From positions 118,994,145 to 119,058,144 of the forward strand of contig NC_057862.1 in the NCBI RefSeq assembly GCF_019393635.1: a stretch of 64,000 nucleotides of DNA. The letters run 5' to 3'. Source of the stretch: Dromiciops gliroides (Eukaryota; Chordata; Mammalia; Microbiotheria; Microbiotheriidae). The position numbers and the translations under genes were made by a program. The notes beneath the pieces are model-generated. The model worked only from the letters and a program-made list of their open reading frames with translations, made no database searches and had not been told where the DNA came from. Positions within the stretch are counted from its first letter, which is position 1. Every line of letters begins with the position of its first letter. Positions 12,119 through 24,415 of the stretch are shown here, one piece after another.

Positions 12119-12509
12119 CACCATTTTACATTTTAAACATTCAGAAGTCACATATTTCTGCCCTATGCAATTATTTACCTTAATTTGATTGATAAGAAAT
12201 TCCTTCTCATGATCAAAAGCAACCTACAGGAGGTCATTAGATAAGTTATAGTTATAACATACCTGCAGTCAATTGCTATTACATTTATGTATAATCAAGT
12301 GAATTCTGCAAAATGGATACAATGAATCTTTTTCTATCTCAGATACTGATATATGTACACACACAATTGAAATCTTCAAGCTTTTGTGTATATTAGACAC
12401 AACCAATAAGTAACAATTAAAGCAAACTGACTTTTATTCTTACAATTAATAAGAATTTGGATTTTGTTACCCATAGGGGAGAGTTCAACTCATCGACTTT
12501 TTTGGAAGG

Positions 12510-12775
12510 TCATAGATTCCATTGTTTGTTGATGTTGTTTAGTCTTTTTCACTCATGTCTGTCTCTTTGTGACCCCATTTGGGATTTTCTTGGCAAAGAT
12601 ACTGGAGTGCTTTGCCATTTCATTCTCCAGTTCATTTGACAGATAAGGAAACTGAGGCAAACAAGGTTATATGACTTGCCCAGGGTTACAAAGCTAGTAA
12701 GGAGGACAGATTTGAATTCAGATCTTCCTGACTCTAGGCCCAGTACTCTTTATCTACTGGCCACCTAACTGCTCT
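12510..12775 (-). mobile_element. SINE with RTE-like tail
   Basis: Reverse copy. The right side carries the tRNA/core part (cagatttgaattcagatctt, ccacctaactg) and the left side the RTE-like tail with tttgtgaccccatttgggat and ggcaaagatactggagtg. Such composite SINEs are common in marsupials. The family name is not asserted. Confidence 0.7.
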
Positions 12776-13059
12776 TTCATTAGGTAGGAATGTATAACAT
12801 ATGTGATTATATTTTAAATTGCTTTTAAATGTGATTTATAGGTTCCATATCTATAGCCTAAATTATTAAAGATTACTATATTTGGGAGCCAAGTGAAAGC
12901 TGACTTTTACTACCTCTTTCCTTTTGGGTTTTTTTTTTTATCACAGATATTCCATTAGTTGGTAGGACTACTAACAAACTAATCTGGAGATTCCCTTCTG
13001 AGAGAATTTATCCATAGATTTCCATGTGGCAAGAAGTTAATAAAGTGCTACTTATTCTT

Positions 13060-13265
13060 TGGCCAGATGATTTGAGACATTATAGTGCAGTGGAAAGAAT
13101 ATAGTATTTGGACCTGAAGTCCTGGATTGAAATTATACTTCCTCTATTTATTACAAGTTTCATTTAGGACAATTCATTAACACTCTCTTGGCCTCATTTT
13201 ACTCACATGAAGAGGCTGGACTACAGGACCATTCATCCCTTTCAGCTCTAAATCTATGATCCTTT
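13060..13265 (+). mobile_element. MIR-like/core SINE remnant
   Basis: Plus-oriented old SINE with tatagtgcagtggaaagaat, a core-like region, and the end tttcagctctaaatctatga. Confidence 0.6.
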
Positions 13266-13379
13266 GATAAAGAGGTGAAGGTTAGAGTCTCAGCATGTAC
13301 ATGAGACTCCTAAATCAACTCATCCTCCTTTGGTCCTATGCTTTAATGAACTAGCCACCCCCCACAACACCCCCTTTAT

Positions 13380-14085
13380 TATTTTTTTTTTCAATTACAC
13401 ATAAAGATAGATTTTGAGTTCCACATTTTTCTCCCACTCTTCCTTCCCTCCCCCCTCCCAAAGCCAGCAAGCAATCTGATATAGGATCATATTAAACATA
13501 TTATGATATAGAATCATATTAATCATATTAAACATATTTCCACATTAGTCATGTTGTAAGAGAAGAATCAGAACAAAAGGAAAAAAAAACCAAGAAGAGA
13601 CAGCAACAAAGCAACAACAAAAGTGAAAAAATAGCATGCTTCAATCTGCATTCAGACTCCATAGTTCTTTTTCTGTATGTGGAGAACATTTTCTTCCATG
13701 AGTCTTTTGGCATTGTCTTGGATCATTGTATTGCTGAGAAGAGTTGTCTATCACAGTTGATCATTACACAATGTTGTTGATACAGTGTACAATGTTCTCT
13801 TGGTTCTGCTCATTTCATTCAGCATCAATTCATGTAAGTTTTTCCAGTTTTTTCTGAAATCCATCTGCCTATCATTTCTTACAGCACAATAGTATTCCAT
13901 TACATTCATATACCACAACTTGCTTAGCCATTCCCAAATTGATGGGCATCCCATCAATGTCCAATTCTTTGCTACTACAAAAAAAGAGCAGCTATAAATA
14001 TTTTTGTGCATGTGGATCCTTTTCCCTTTTTTATGATCTCTTCGGGATATAGACCTTGTAGTGGTATTGCTGGGTATGAACTAGA
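13380..14085 (-). mobile_element. L1 3' end (ORF2 C-terminus and 3' UTR)
   Basis: On the minus strand 13751-14011 encodes a frame like the extreme C-terminus of L1 ORF2 (NIYSCSFFVVAKNW, CPSIWEWLSKLWYMNVMEYY), followed to the left by a 3' UTR-like region. The same block recurs at 46270-46660. It is a truncated insertion, not a host gene, and is antisense to BCL2A1. Confidence 0.7.
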
Positions 14086-14089
14086 CTTT

Positions 14090-16262
14090 ATTAGTTAGTG
14101 CCCTACTTCTATAATAACTAACCCTTTGGAGCTTTTATGAAATGATTAGTCAGTTTTATTCTCATGTTTCCTAAAATCATGCATGAGAGAAGCCCTCCAT
14201 TCCCACACATGGGAGCTGAGTAGAAAAAAAATGAAAATCATGCCACTACTAGCCTGGTTGTTTTTCCCCTTCCCTCTCCCATCTGCCCCTTGAGTCAGAG
14301 AATAGGTCAATTTAAAGTGCTACAATACTTAAGTTTACTTACCCTAGTGGTCCTAAAATGGTTATTCTAGTTTCTGAGATTGTTTAATTTCCACTAAGAG
14401 ATTACAGTTTTTTTTTAAGTTCTACAGAGTTTATACAATTAACAATATAAGTATATTTGAGACTACTTAAAATTTGGTGGGTAGGGAAATAGGCATGTTG
14501 ATCAGTACTAGGAAAAATACCTCTTCATTAAATAGAGTAATTTTCCTTTATTATTCTTTTTTTTCTTTTGATACTTTTGTCTCTCATTCCCCCTTCCCTC
14601 TATTATTTATTATGATTTTCCCTTCCATTCCCATTGTCACATGGAAGGGCTGAAACTGAAAGGGATTTTACAGGATCTGGTAGTTGGTACTCTTCTTCAG
14701 TTGGACATAAAAAGAAAAAGCAAAGAACAGTGTGTTCTTGAATATCAAGGAGATTCTTTCTTTAAAAAAATCTATACCAGTGGAATGAAAGTCTCTCGGT
14801 CAGTCTTCCCTTTTTTGTTCCACATGGCTTTCTTTGAGATGACATATCTGTCTATGTTCTTTTCTCTCAGTGGTAGAATAATAGCAATGTCTCTGAAATA
14901 GGGTTAGTAGAATTCTACTTTTTTTTTCTTACTTCTCTAAAGCAACCTCCTATTCTATTTAAGTAAGTACTAGGATGCATAATATCAGTAGACTATAGAA
15001 CTGCACTGATACCAAATGAGTCCTTTACAAAGTCAAAAATAGACAGGGAAGGGTGGAATCTTCATAGTAAACACTGTATCAAACTCTAGAACAGACAAAT
15101 GAGCCATTTAAAAAAATCTATAGGAAAAAAAATAAACTTTTATGTTTCTCTCTCTGTCAATAAGGACCACCATGTATACTTGATAGCAAACATTTAGCTA
15201 GGTGGAAACACACAGAGCACTGAATATAAAGTTTGTTTTAAAAGTAAGACATCAGGTTGAATGGCTTAGTTGCTTTGTTCATCAGACCTTTGCATAAAAT
15301 AGAATCTGAAAATTTAAAAATCTGAACTTTTAAGTTCTTTAGAATTTTAACATACCAAGTTAAAAATATTTTGTTAAGAAATGATGGCAAATGTTTGTTT
15401 CCAGCATAGCAGTCCCAGCATGGAGCTGTTAAAAAAATTCTCATAGAGATCCATTTAAGTGATTTCTGCAAACCTCTTAGCTAGTGAGGCTATTAGAAAC
15501 TTAAGAGTTTAGAATACTTTTGGGTTCTAGTTTTAAAGCACCTATGGTTTTATTTACTTTGAGCAGCAGCTGTAGTATTTTATTTCAAACCTTGAATTTG
15601 GTTGAGGTCAATTCAGTTAAATTGAACCACTTACCATTACTCCCTAAGATAATATGCATACACAATATATTTGAGCATTTTTTATCTCTCTTGGAATTAA
15701 TAATAGAACAGTGACTTAAATAACCATTATTTCAGAAACTAGATTTTTGTGTTTTAAAGAGATAATATACAGCAAAAGAGCCCATTTCCTTATCATAATA
15801 AGAGCTGACATTTATATCTTTGATTCTCAACTATATCTATAATACAATTGATAGTACTGGCATTATCTCCATTTTAAAGATAAAGAAATTGAGGCTTTGA
15901 AAGGATAAATGATTCCCCTAGGATCAAATGACTGGTTTCATAGGTGTTATTCAAATTCTGGTTTCTCCCAACTCCAGAGTGTCTTACAAATATAAATGTT
16001 TGTTCAATTAAATTGTTACTCCACATTGCATGGATTCAGAATGTATAAGGCTATATATGGGAATAGGGCAGGTTTTCTCATTCTATGTTTAGACTATGGA
16101 AGGGTCCTTATGACACTTTTCATCTACCTTGCAAACAGAAAGGAACTTATTAAATATTAGATGTAGTAAAAATTGGTTTATCTAGCTTTTTGGCAAATTG
16201 AAATCTTTATTATTAGTTGTCACCACCAGTAAGAGAACACATATTCATAAAAGCAACTCGGA
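14090..16262 (+). other. BCL2A1 intron, no distinct gene
   Basis: AT-rich intronic DNA. A MIR/L2-like trace lies near 15830-16000 (ccattttaaagataaagaaa and following). The 86-residue frame at 14641 starts at an ATG but has no similarity I recognise and no splice context; it is not called as a gene. Confidence 0.45.
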
Positions 16263-16391
16263 TGGGGCAGCTAGGTGGCACAGTGGATAGAGCACTGACC
16301 CTGGAGTCAGGAGTACATGAGTTCAAATCTGACCTCAGGCACTTAACACTTACTCGACCTTGGGCAAGTCACTTAACCCCAATAAAGAAAA
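16263..16391 (+). mobile_element. tRNA-derived SINE in BCL2A1 intron
   Basis: Sense-oriented copy beginning atggggcagctaggtggcac; short target duplication aactcgg on both sides (16255 and about 16393). Confidence 0.9.
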
Positions 16392-16895
16392 GAAACTCGG
16401 AGATACTACAGGACCTTAAAGTGTTTGTGAATCATCTAAAACTATTCAATTATGTTCATTTTCTTGAATTTTATTTCTTTAAAATTATTGTTCAGAAATG
16501 TACCATTGTGCTTGGTACAGAAGTCTTAGAAGTATTCTGATGGAGTAGAAGGTATACAAATCTAGGACATAGAAGGCTTGAGTTCTAATCCATGTTCCCC
16601 TATCTGATGACCTTAGGCAAGTCATTGAACCTCCCTAGGCTGTAATTTCTTCATATATAAAATTAGCATGTTGATCTAAGGTCCTTATAATTAATCAGTC
16701 ATTTAATCAATCAGCAAGCATATGTGTTAGGTGCTAGGAGTATAGAGGAAACAGTAAAACAATCCTTGCTTTCATAGAACTTAACCTGAGGTCTGTGAAA
16801 TTTTTTTTTAAAAAACTATATTTCAATATATTTGCTTTCCTTTGTAATTCTATGTATTTTATTTTATGCCTTGTGAGAAAATTATTAATAATAGG

Positions 16896-17325
16896 GTGTT
16901 TTGGGGACTCAGAGACGACCCCCCCATCCCCACACAGGAACTCTGGCTGGTTTTGCAGGGCCAGCCCAGAGTCAGGAGAATTTCAAAGGAAATATAAATC
17001 GACCTTCCTAACTAACTAAAGAAAGTTAACTAACTTAAGACCACCTTCAAGTCATGTCAATCAATGGATTTGAATGTTACCAACCAATTAGCTTGGATCA
17101 ATGTGGAGTGACCTACCTATACCTGAGATAGGTTAAAAATCCTGGAGAGGGGTCTCTCTATGCTCTTGCCGCTCCCACGCTGCCCTCTGGGTCTTGCTCT
17201 CACTTTCTCTAACATTTAGTATGCTTTAATAAATGCTTAATGCCCCAAACTGGTGCAGTAGCCTCTAATTTCTAAGTAACAAATATATTATAAACCCCAG
17301 CTATGTTCCCTAAAACTTGGGACAA
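16896..17325 (+). mobile_element. Probable LTR in sense orientation in BCL2A1 intron
   Basis: A stretch with LTR-like order on the + strand: start near TGTTTTGGGG (16897), a TATA-like ttaaaaatcc at about 17133, a C/T-rich initiator region, and AATAAA at about 17230, followed by a short U5-like part. Both flanks hold a similar word (aataataggg on the left, aattataggg on the right). Exact edges are uncertain. It lies about 650 bases before BCL2A1 exon 2. Confidence 0.45.
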
Positions 17326-17329
17326 TTAT

Positions 17330-17973
17330 AGGGTGACCCCATAAATTTTTAACTGCCATAGCCTTTAAAAATATTACTCTTAGAAGAGGTCCATAGTGTT
17401 CATTAGATTGTCAAAGGGGTCCAGGACACAAAAAAGATAAAGAATCTCTGGTCTACCAGTCAAAGTGGAATCACAGGGCATAGAATATCACCCTTTCCAG
17501 TAGCAATGGTAATACTGACTTGATTGTTGTTATATGGATGAGGGTAAAGAGGGGGAAGAGGTGGTGGTAATGAAATACTAGAGCAGATAGCATGATATGT
17601 AAATGGTCTAGGCCCTGGTGTCCTGTTAGAAGGCTTGCTGAGATTAATCACAGCTTGGGTATCTGGATAGATGTAGAAGGTTTGAGGGGAAGATTTACTC
17701 ATTCCCTCTCCCATTGGGGCAGCTCTATTTCAGGTAAGTCCCAATGCTGTATGGGCTAACTCCATCAGGGTTAGGGGACAAGGTCCCTGGAGGTCCAGAT
17801 TTAGAGGGTTGCTGTTTTTAGTGAAGAGAAGCAGGCAGTAGCATTTGCAAAAGAGATTGGGTCAACTATTTACTATTTATGTGTTTATGATAGTTTTAAT
17901 GCTTTACATCATTAACTTAGTCCTCACTTGTTTTGGAAATGATTAAAAACAATTCTTTTTTTTTTTTTAACAG
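17330..17973 (+). other. BCL2A1 intron 1, right part, with splice acceptor
   Basis: Unassigned intronic sequence ending in a long pyrimidine tract (17955-17968) and the acceptor aacag at 17969-17973. Confidence 0.7.
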
Positions 17974-18072
17974 GAAAATGGCTTCGTAAAGAACTTTGAA
18001 CCTAATATGGTGTGGCCAAACTTCACAGATATTTCAACAAAGATCTGGGGTATATTTTCCCTTCTGAAGTAA
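17974..18072 (+). CDS. BCL2A1: BCL2A1 coding exon 2 (C-terminus)
   Basis: Encodes residues 141-172 and the TAA stop (18070-18072). It opens with ENGF, completing the BH2 motif begun in exon 1, and goes on with a helix (FTDISTKIWGIFSLLK) that corresponds to the C-terminal helix of the family. Length (33 codons with stop), phase 0 and the strong polypyrimidine acceptor all agree with exon 2 of mammalian BCL2A1. The tail is moderately hydrophobic but lacks the long membrane anchor of BCL2 itself, as is usual for A1. The piece is too short to stand out as an open frame and was found from the acceptor and the BH2 continuation. Confidence 0.95.
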   Translation, partial: ENGFVKNFEPNMVWPNFTDISTKIWGIFSLLK

Positions 18073-18497
18073 TCCTTTTTGACTGAAAAGAATTAACCTA
18101 TGTTGTGACACCTGCCTATCCTAAAACGTTGACTAACACAAGAATTCGAGTCTTGACTAGGATTTACTTCTTTAAGGCAACTTTGTGGACATGACCAGTC
18201 CTTTGAGGAATCTATGACAATTTAAAAAATCAGCGCTTTTATTAACCACCTGTGGGTGTATGTCTATAAATTTGGACTCAACCTATTTTGCTTGGAGTAG
18301 AAGCTTTAACTTCTGAGTTGGTAGAAGTTCTGTGTCTTATCCTTTCAATAATATCTTCAACTGACAGGAACTCATCAAGTCTCAAACATCATTAGCAGTG
18401 AACATTTATTGATATGCTACTTCTGTATACTACTGTACTATGTTGTAATCTTCCTTGAAGATAGAGCTGATTATGAATGACTCTCAAAGGATTACCA

Positions 18498-18503
18498 AAT
18501 AAA
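18498..18503 (+). terminator. Candidate BCL2A1 polyadenylation signal AATAAA
   Basis: First canonical AATAAA after the stop codon, about 425 bases downstream. A 3' UTR of this size is plausible for the gene, but cleavage position cannot be shown from sequence alone. Confidence 0.5.
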
Positions 18504-18663
18504 GTTCAGCTCTTCTCCACAGAATCCAATGCCCTACACACTCTGGTACCACTCATCTTTCTAGTCTTAGTTCATACTACTCCTCTCTATATATTTATTC
18601 TAAGATTTAGTCAAACTAGACCTCTTTCCCCCCACCCCCAATATGCTTTTCTGCCTCTTTAGA

Positions 18664-18905
18664 AGCAGCTAAGTGGCAAAATGGTATAATGCTCAGTCAG
18701 AAGTCAAGAAGGCCTGAATTCAAATTTGGCTGACACTGGTTGAATGAAATTGGGCAAATCCCTTAAGCTCTGTCTGCCTCAGTTTTCTCTACTGTGAAAT
18801 GGAGGTAATAACAGCAACTCCCTCCCAAGATTGTCATGAGGATCAAGATATTTGTAAAGCTCTTAGCACAGTGCCTTACACATAGTAGGTGTTTAATATT
18901 TCTTT
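18664..18905 (+). mobile_element. Core-type SINE
   Basis: Long SINE with tRNA-like head (agcagctaagtggcaaaatg), core, and an end with agctcttagcacagtgcctt and atagtaggtgtttaat, the LINE-derived tail seen in core-SINEs. Confidence 0.7.
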
Positions 18906-19440
18906 CCTTCTTTCCTGCCTTCCTTGTCCTTGCTCATGTTTTCTTGTTTCCTTTGTTAAACTGCTATCCCTTAAAAGCCATTTCAAATGCCTACCAAATG
19001 TCAAGCATTTTTAATCCTCCCAGTTATTAATAACTTATCTCTCAGATCTAACATAACACTTACTTGATGTACTCCTAATGTATCTAGTACAATGCTCTGA
19101 TTTAAGTACAATTTAAATTGGCACTTAAGTGGTTGACACATTGAATTTGATTGGTCATTTACTATATACTTGATTTACTATAATACTTGAATATACTGAC
19201 TATATACATTAATTTTATTGAGCACTTGCTATATTCCTCACTGTATGAACAAGCACTTGACCCTAGCCTCAAGGGGTTTTCATTTTGGTTAGAAACTTTA
19301 GGTAATGTTAAAATCATCATCAGACTAACTCTGATGTATATTTAGGCTGAAGCAGACAGAAATCTCACTATAGATTTAAGTGAGAACTGCTCAGATCAAC
19401 TGGGAAGTAGGTGAAGTTTGTTTAAAAGAATTCACTCCCA

Positions 19441-19582
19441 GGGGTAGCTAGGTGACACAGTGGATGAAGAACCAGCCCTGGATTCAGGAGGACCTCAGAC
19501 ACTTGAAGGTACTTACTAGCCCTGTGACCCTGGGCAAGTCACTTAACCCTCATTGCCCCACAAAAAACCAAAGCAAACAAAC
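19441..19582 (+). mobile_element. tRNA-derived SINE with target duplication
   Basis: Sense copy with a deletion in the middle (aggacctcagacacttgaag); flanked by aaaagaattcactccc on both sides (from about 19424 and about 19582). Confidence 0.9.
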
Positions 19583-19689
19583 AAAAGAATTCACTCCCTA
19601 CTCAAACCTATCTCTTGGAGTCTCTAATTTTCTTCAAGACATACCTAGGTGCTACTTCTTATAGAAAACTGTTCCTGATAAGCTCAATT

Positions 19690-19955
19690 GTTAATGTTCT
19701 CTTCCTCTTAAAATTGTTTCAATCATGTCCCACTCTTTGTGACCCTATTTGGGATTTCTTGGCAGAGATACTGGAGTGGTTTCCCGTTACCTTCTCCAAC
19801 TCATTTTACAAATGAGGAAGCTAAGGCAAACAGGGTTAAGTGACTTTCCCAGGATTACACACCTAGTAAATGCCTGAGGCTGGATCTGGACTCAGGAAGA
19901 TGAGTCTTCTCAACTTCAAGACTGGCATTCAATCCATTGCTTCACCTAACTTTCC
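19690..19955 (-). mobile_element. SINE with RTE-like tail
   Basis: Second copy of the composite type at 12510: cactctttgtgaccctattt and cagagatactggagtggttt on the left, tRNA/core part on the right. Confidence 0.7.
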
Positions 19956-20737
19956 TTCCTCTTAAAATTACTTTGTATCATTTTGCATATACTTTGTATT
20001 GACTTGACTCTGTGCCTGTTCTTCCTGTAGAACTAAAACTTCTTAAGGAACTGGACTGTTTTTTCTTCTGTCTCACTGAGGACTATGCCATAAACTTAGT
20101 AGGTGCTTAATAAATTCTTAAATTGAATTGAGAAGCCCTTCATTTTACCCCAGGCACTCTGAACTTACACATAAATACTTCAAAAGATCAATAATTTTAG
20201 TGTGGGACGCAAACCCTTTTCACTTTGGTGGACAGTTTTATAAGTTTCTGTGGCCAACATCTATTCATGGTCAGTCTTCTGGTGATGAGTCTCCTTGAAT
20301 TTAGTGAGACTGGTCCTGATACAATAGGCTTCATACTACTTCTTTAAAGGTAAGCTCTTAATTCCATAGATTGCACTTCATTAGGAGTTGGAGATTAATT
20401 TTTCACTCTTTCTAGAAGAAAATTATTGAGTAGTGGAGTTAGAAGCTATTTTAGGGGTCATATAATACAAATAACCAGCCAATGAAATAATCTCTTCTAC
20501 ATTTCTTACATAATCATTTAGCCACTGCTTGTGCATGTCCAGTGATGGGAATTCATTATTTTGTGAAGCAGCTTGTTCTACTGTTGGTTAGAACAGTTTT
20601 TCCTTATATTGAACTGAAGCTTCAATTCCTTAGTCCAACTTTTGCCATCTGGAACAACGAAGATGCAGTTTATTTTCTTATTCTCAAATTGTGAAATGTA
20701 CTGAGTGCTAAACCAAGGAGTCAAGAAGAATTAGGTC

Positions 20738-20884
20738 AGGGGCAGCTAGGTGGTGCAGTGGATAGAGCACTGGCCCTGGATTCAGGAGGACCTGAGTTCA
20801 AATCTGGCCTCAGACCCTTGACACTTACTAGTTGTGTGACCCTGGGCAAGTTGCTTAACCCCAATTGCCTCACTAAAAAAAAAA
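20738..20884 (+). mobile_element. tRNA-derived SINE
   Basis: Sense copy, head ggggcagctaggtggtgcag, tail A-rich then (GAA)n; near-repeat gaagaattaggtc / gaagaatcaggtc flanks it. Confidence 0.88.
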
Positions 20885-21349
20885 GAAGAAGAAGAAGAAT
20901 CAGGTCCAACGAAATCTACCTTCAACACTCATTAGCTATATGACCATGAACTGGTCACTTAACCTTTGAACTTTTATTTTCTCATTTGTAAGATGGGGAC
21001 AATGATATGATACCTATAGTAGGTACTTCACAGGGTTTTTGGAAATCAAATAGAAATCAAATATGTGCAAAGTGCTTTGTAAATCTTAAAATGTACCATA
21101 TAAATACCTATATATTATTATAATTATCTCCATACAGATATCACATTTGAATTCAATTTTTAAAATCTTTATTAAGCATCTACTATGTGCAAGACATTGC
21201 TAGGTATTGGGGCTACATATAAAACCAAAATAAGATGTTAGCTCACATCTCCCTTCTTTTCTTCTTTAGGCTAAACACAATTAATTCTTTTAACTGTTTT
21301 CCTCATATAACATAGATTCCATATCATTCTCCATTTTGTTGCTAGTTGG

Positions 21350-21660
21350 CACCTTAAAACCTTGTGGTGATTCTTGACAATCCCATTTCCCTCTTTCCCT
21401 CTAATAAGTAGCTACCAAGGTCTAATTTTTCCATCATAAAGCATCTGAATCCACTCTACCACTTCCCCTTTGCCTAATTATATCTGGGCTGAACTATTGC
21501 AATAGTTTTCTAATTTCTCTGCTTCTGGTCTTACACTCCATACTTATTCAATTTGCTCACTATTTATTACCTTCCTTCTATGTACATGGCACTGTGATGA
21601 TTGCTAGGAGGAGAAAGACAAGAATCATGTCACTACTGTCAAGAGCTTGTGTTAGACTGG
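21350..21660 (+). mobile_element. L2-like LINE remnant
   Basis: Weak L2 signature (gggctgaactattgcaatag and neighbouring words). Old and degraded; edges uncertain. Confidence 0.4.
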
Positions 21661-21839
21661 GAAATATATAACATGCACAAACACAGATAAGAAAATACAA
21701 GGTAATTTTGGGAGAGAGGAAACTATCAACTGCAGGGCTCAAAGAAAGCTTCATGTAGGAAGTAAGCACCTGAGCTGAATCTTATAGAGTGGTAAAAATT
21801 TTGAGAGGCAGAGCTAAGAATGGAATGTATTCCAGTCTG

Positions 21840-22008
21840 GGGCACATACATACATGTACACACACATTTATACATAGACACATGTGTGTATACATACACA
21901 TACATACATTTATACATAGACACACGTGTATGTATACATACATACATATACATATACACATACACGCACACACACATATATATATATACACACACACACA
22001 CACAAACT
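21840..22008 (+). repeat. Microsatellite (TACA)n/(CA)n/(TA)n
   Basis: Alternating tacatacaca, atatat and cacaca runs. The Cys/Tyr/Val-rich and His/Thr/Tyr-rich frames across it are simple-sequence artefacts. Confidence 0.95.
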
Positions 22009-22461
22009 GTGTAATTTAAGATTCTAAATGTGGATTCTAATCTGTTCCCCCAGTTTTGGGGGAAACTGACTAAAATCACTGATAAAACGAGTTTAGGTTT
22101 TTAAGGGTTTATTGAAAAATAGAAAGAGAAAGATTGAGAACAGAATTTCAACAGCCTGGAATTCCTATCTTTCCTCAAATTTCCTGTGAAGTCCCCTGCC
22201 GCCACCACCACCATCAAGTCAGGAACCCAAAAGAGACAGAGCTCTCCGTGCAGGCCCTCTTTCCTCCTTCCTGTCTCCTCCCAGAAAATAGGAGGCTCCT
22301 CAAGTTGATTGGCTGGTAACCTTGATAGACAGCACCCATGAGCAAATGTCACTTCCTGACGCCAAGGAAAAGCCACATGGCCTTGGCTTCTGAGGCATTC
22401 TCCTCATGGTGGAGCTTTCCTATAGTAAGTCTCCAGTAGGGGCATTATTCCAATCATTACA
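22009..22461 (-). mobile_element. LTR (family B), probably solo
   Basis: Begins TGTGTAATTT and ends CAATCATTACA on the + strand; the end nearly matches that of the LTR at 61851-62209 (CAATCGTTACA). Minus-strand AATAAA at 22108-22113 sits in the shared block. It landed beside a CA/TA microsatellite, and the flanks (aaac, acac) do not give a clean duplication. Confidence 0.7.
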
Positions 22462-22850
22462 ACACAGATGTATGTATATATGTAAATTTGGGAGCCATAT
22501 ACATAGAAATGATCTTTGAATCTCAGAAGCTGATGACGATACTACAGGAATGATGTAGAAAGAGAAGAAACCTTGGTACAATCTTGGCTGACAACCAAAC
22601 TTGGAGGGTGGGAGATGGATAATTCAGCTGTAAGGTAATGCCCCTTTCTTATGTAGACATTTTTTTTACTGAAAGGGGCAGATAAAAAGACATTTATGTG
22701 AGAAAGTGAGAGAAGCAGCTTGTGGAGAAATATAAACTGTTTGGAGAGACCCTGGGGAAAAAAAACCATCCCCACAGTTCTTGGAGATACAGTTTTGAGA
22801 GGATCCTAGTGAAAGCAGATCTCCAGAGCCAGTTTCCCAGCAACTAATTG
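22462..22850. other. No gene recognised
   Basis: Unassigned sequence between two LTR-like elements; it may be internal retroviral remnant but shows no recognisable retroviral protein. Confidence 0.35.
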
Positions 22851-23200
22851 TATGGAGCAAACTGCCTCAGTTTACCCAAATAACTCGAGGAGACCACCAA
22901 GTCAAGCAGAGACAGATTTATTACATCCTCATGAGGACGGGCAAAACCCAATTACACATTGAAGTCTTGCAAAGATATGCCCAATCCTCTAGGTTTTTAT
23001 AGTAATCTTGAAAAGGACTGTCCCCACGTACACCTAGGGTGGATGAGCTCACAATCTAACATCCAATCCTATCTCACCCAGGGTGCGTATGGAGACATGC
23101 ATACGTGTTCCAGGGACAAGGGGGAAAAGGGGAGGGGGAACAAGGTCAAACCAAAGGAAAAGGAAACAGGGGAGTGAGAGTCAGATGTTTCACATCTCAC
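22851..23200 (-). mobile_element. Probable LTR (another family)
   Basis: Starts TGTATGGAGC and ends CATCTCACA on the + strand. On the minus strand it carries CTATAAAAACC (about 22993-23003) upstream of AATAAATCTGTCTC (about 22910-22923), the promoter-then-polyA order of an LTR. Beyond 23200 the minus strand has a purine-rich stretch (GGAGAGGGGAGTCAG), which could be a polypurine tract, so 23201-23640 may be internal sequence of a decayed provirus. Confidence 0.5.
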
Positions 23201-23640
23201 AGTTCCCACTGACTCCCCTCTCCAGGCCCCTGTCTCTAAAGATAAGGATGACAGGGTTAAAATTTATCTTCGGCTATGTTGGGAAGAAAAGAATAATCCA
23301 TTGTTGGGACCCCAAGGCCAAGGGGATTCTGCTCTGAGAAAAAGAGACAATGTTACTTAACATCTGGTCTCAACTCAATGGCTGCATTCTGTGCCTAGTC
23401 CCATCCTTTCTTCTTGAGTCCCGAGTATTGAATTGGTGGGCAAACTCCCTGACTGGGGTTCTGACCCATGATAGATTGCAGACAAAACTAATATGTAGCT
23501 GACAAGTGGGGAGACTGAGCAGAAGTAAAAATACTGTTAATTGGCAATAAAACTTAAAGGAGACAGTGAGAATTTTGACAAGCAATAAACTTCTAACAAA
23601 CTATACTGGGGCAGGTCTGGGTACCTTCCAGACCCCATGG

Positions 23641-24411
23641 TCAGAGTTTAATCTGACTCAAATCCATAATCATATCATACATAATTATATATAACTGTTT
23701 TTTAGGAATTGGACATTAATTGCTGGGAAATTCTGAGTCAAAGAACTATTGGGAGATCATGGGTTAATTGTATATTGATTATGTTATATGTGACAGAAAT
23801 TTGGATTTTTCAATTTTTCAACCTAATATAGAAGTGGATCCTAATACATGAGTAGGCACTGATTTGAGATAGGAGAGACAAATATGCCAGAAATTTTAAA
23901 ATAAAAACTGAGACATCAGAAGCTAGGAGACAAAAAGTCATCAGAAGCAGCTGCTCTGAGCTGAGTCAAGCTAACTAGAGATGGAGAGGTTCTGCAGTTG
24001 AAGATGGGAGCTGAACTGATTGGAGGAGATCTGAAGCTTGGAGCTGGAGAAAGCAAAATCCTCTGATGTTTGAAGAGTTAAATGTGAAAATATTGTCTTG
24101 TTCTTTAGTACTACCTACAGCTTTAGAGAGGAGACGTCAAAAACAGCTTACCACTGCTTCAGTGGCCAGAAATTGGCAGTGAAACAGCTTTATCTAAGAG
24201 AAGAGTAAAGAAGCCCAGTAATGGAATGTTTCCATGACCTAACAGGTAATGCAAAGTTCAGGCTATTCCCAAGACTAAAAACAAAAGCCTACTGTCCAGA
24301 GTTGCTAGTTGCCATGATTTTTCTCTCTAAGTTTCTGCCCACTGTCTCCCAAAGACACTTTTCTACTGGTGCAATAATGTGATACAAATTTATAGGTAGA
24401 TTATCATATTA
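23641..24411. other. No gene recognised
   Basis: Sequence left of the provirus. It may contain degraded repeat; no coding exon or RNA gene was seen. Confidence 0.35.
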
Positions 24412-24415
24412 TGAT
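24412..24415 (+). repeat. Target-site duplication, left copy (TGAT)
   Basis: TGAT immediately precedes the LTR terminal TG and is repeated at 32768-32771 after the other LTR's CA. Confidence 0.9.

Noticed and set aside
20738-20884. tRNA-like head of SINEs as possible tRNA genes
   Set aside because: All are joined to a SINE body and A-tail, often with target duplications; no complete cloverleaf gene was seen.
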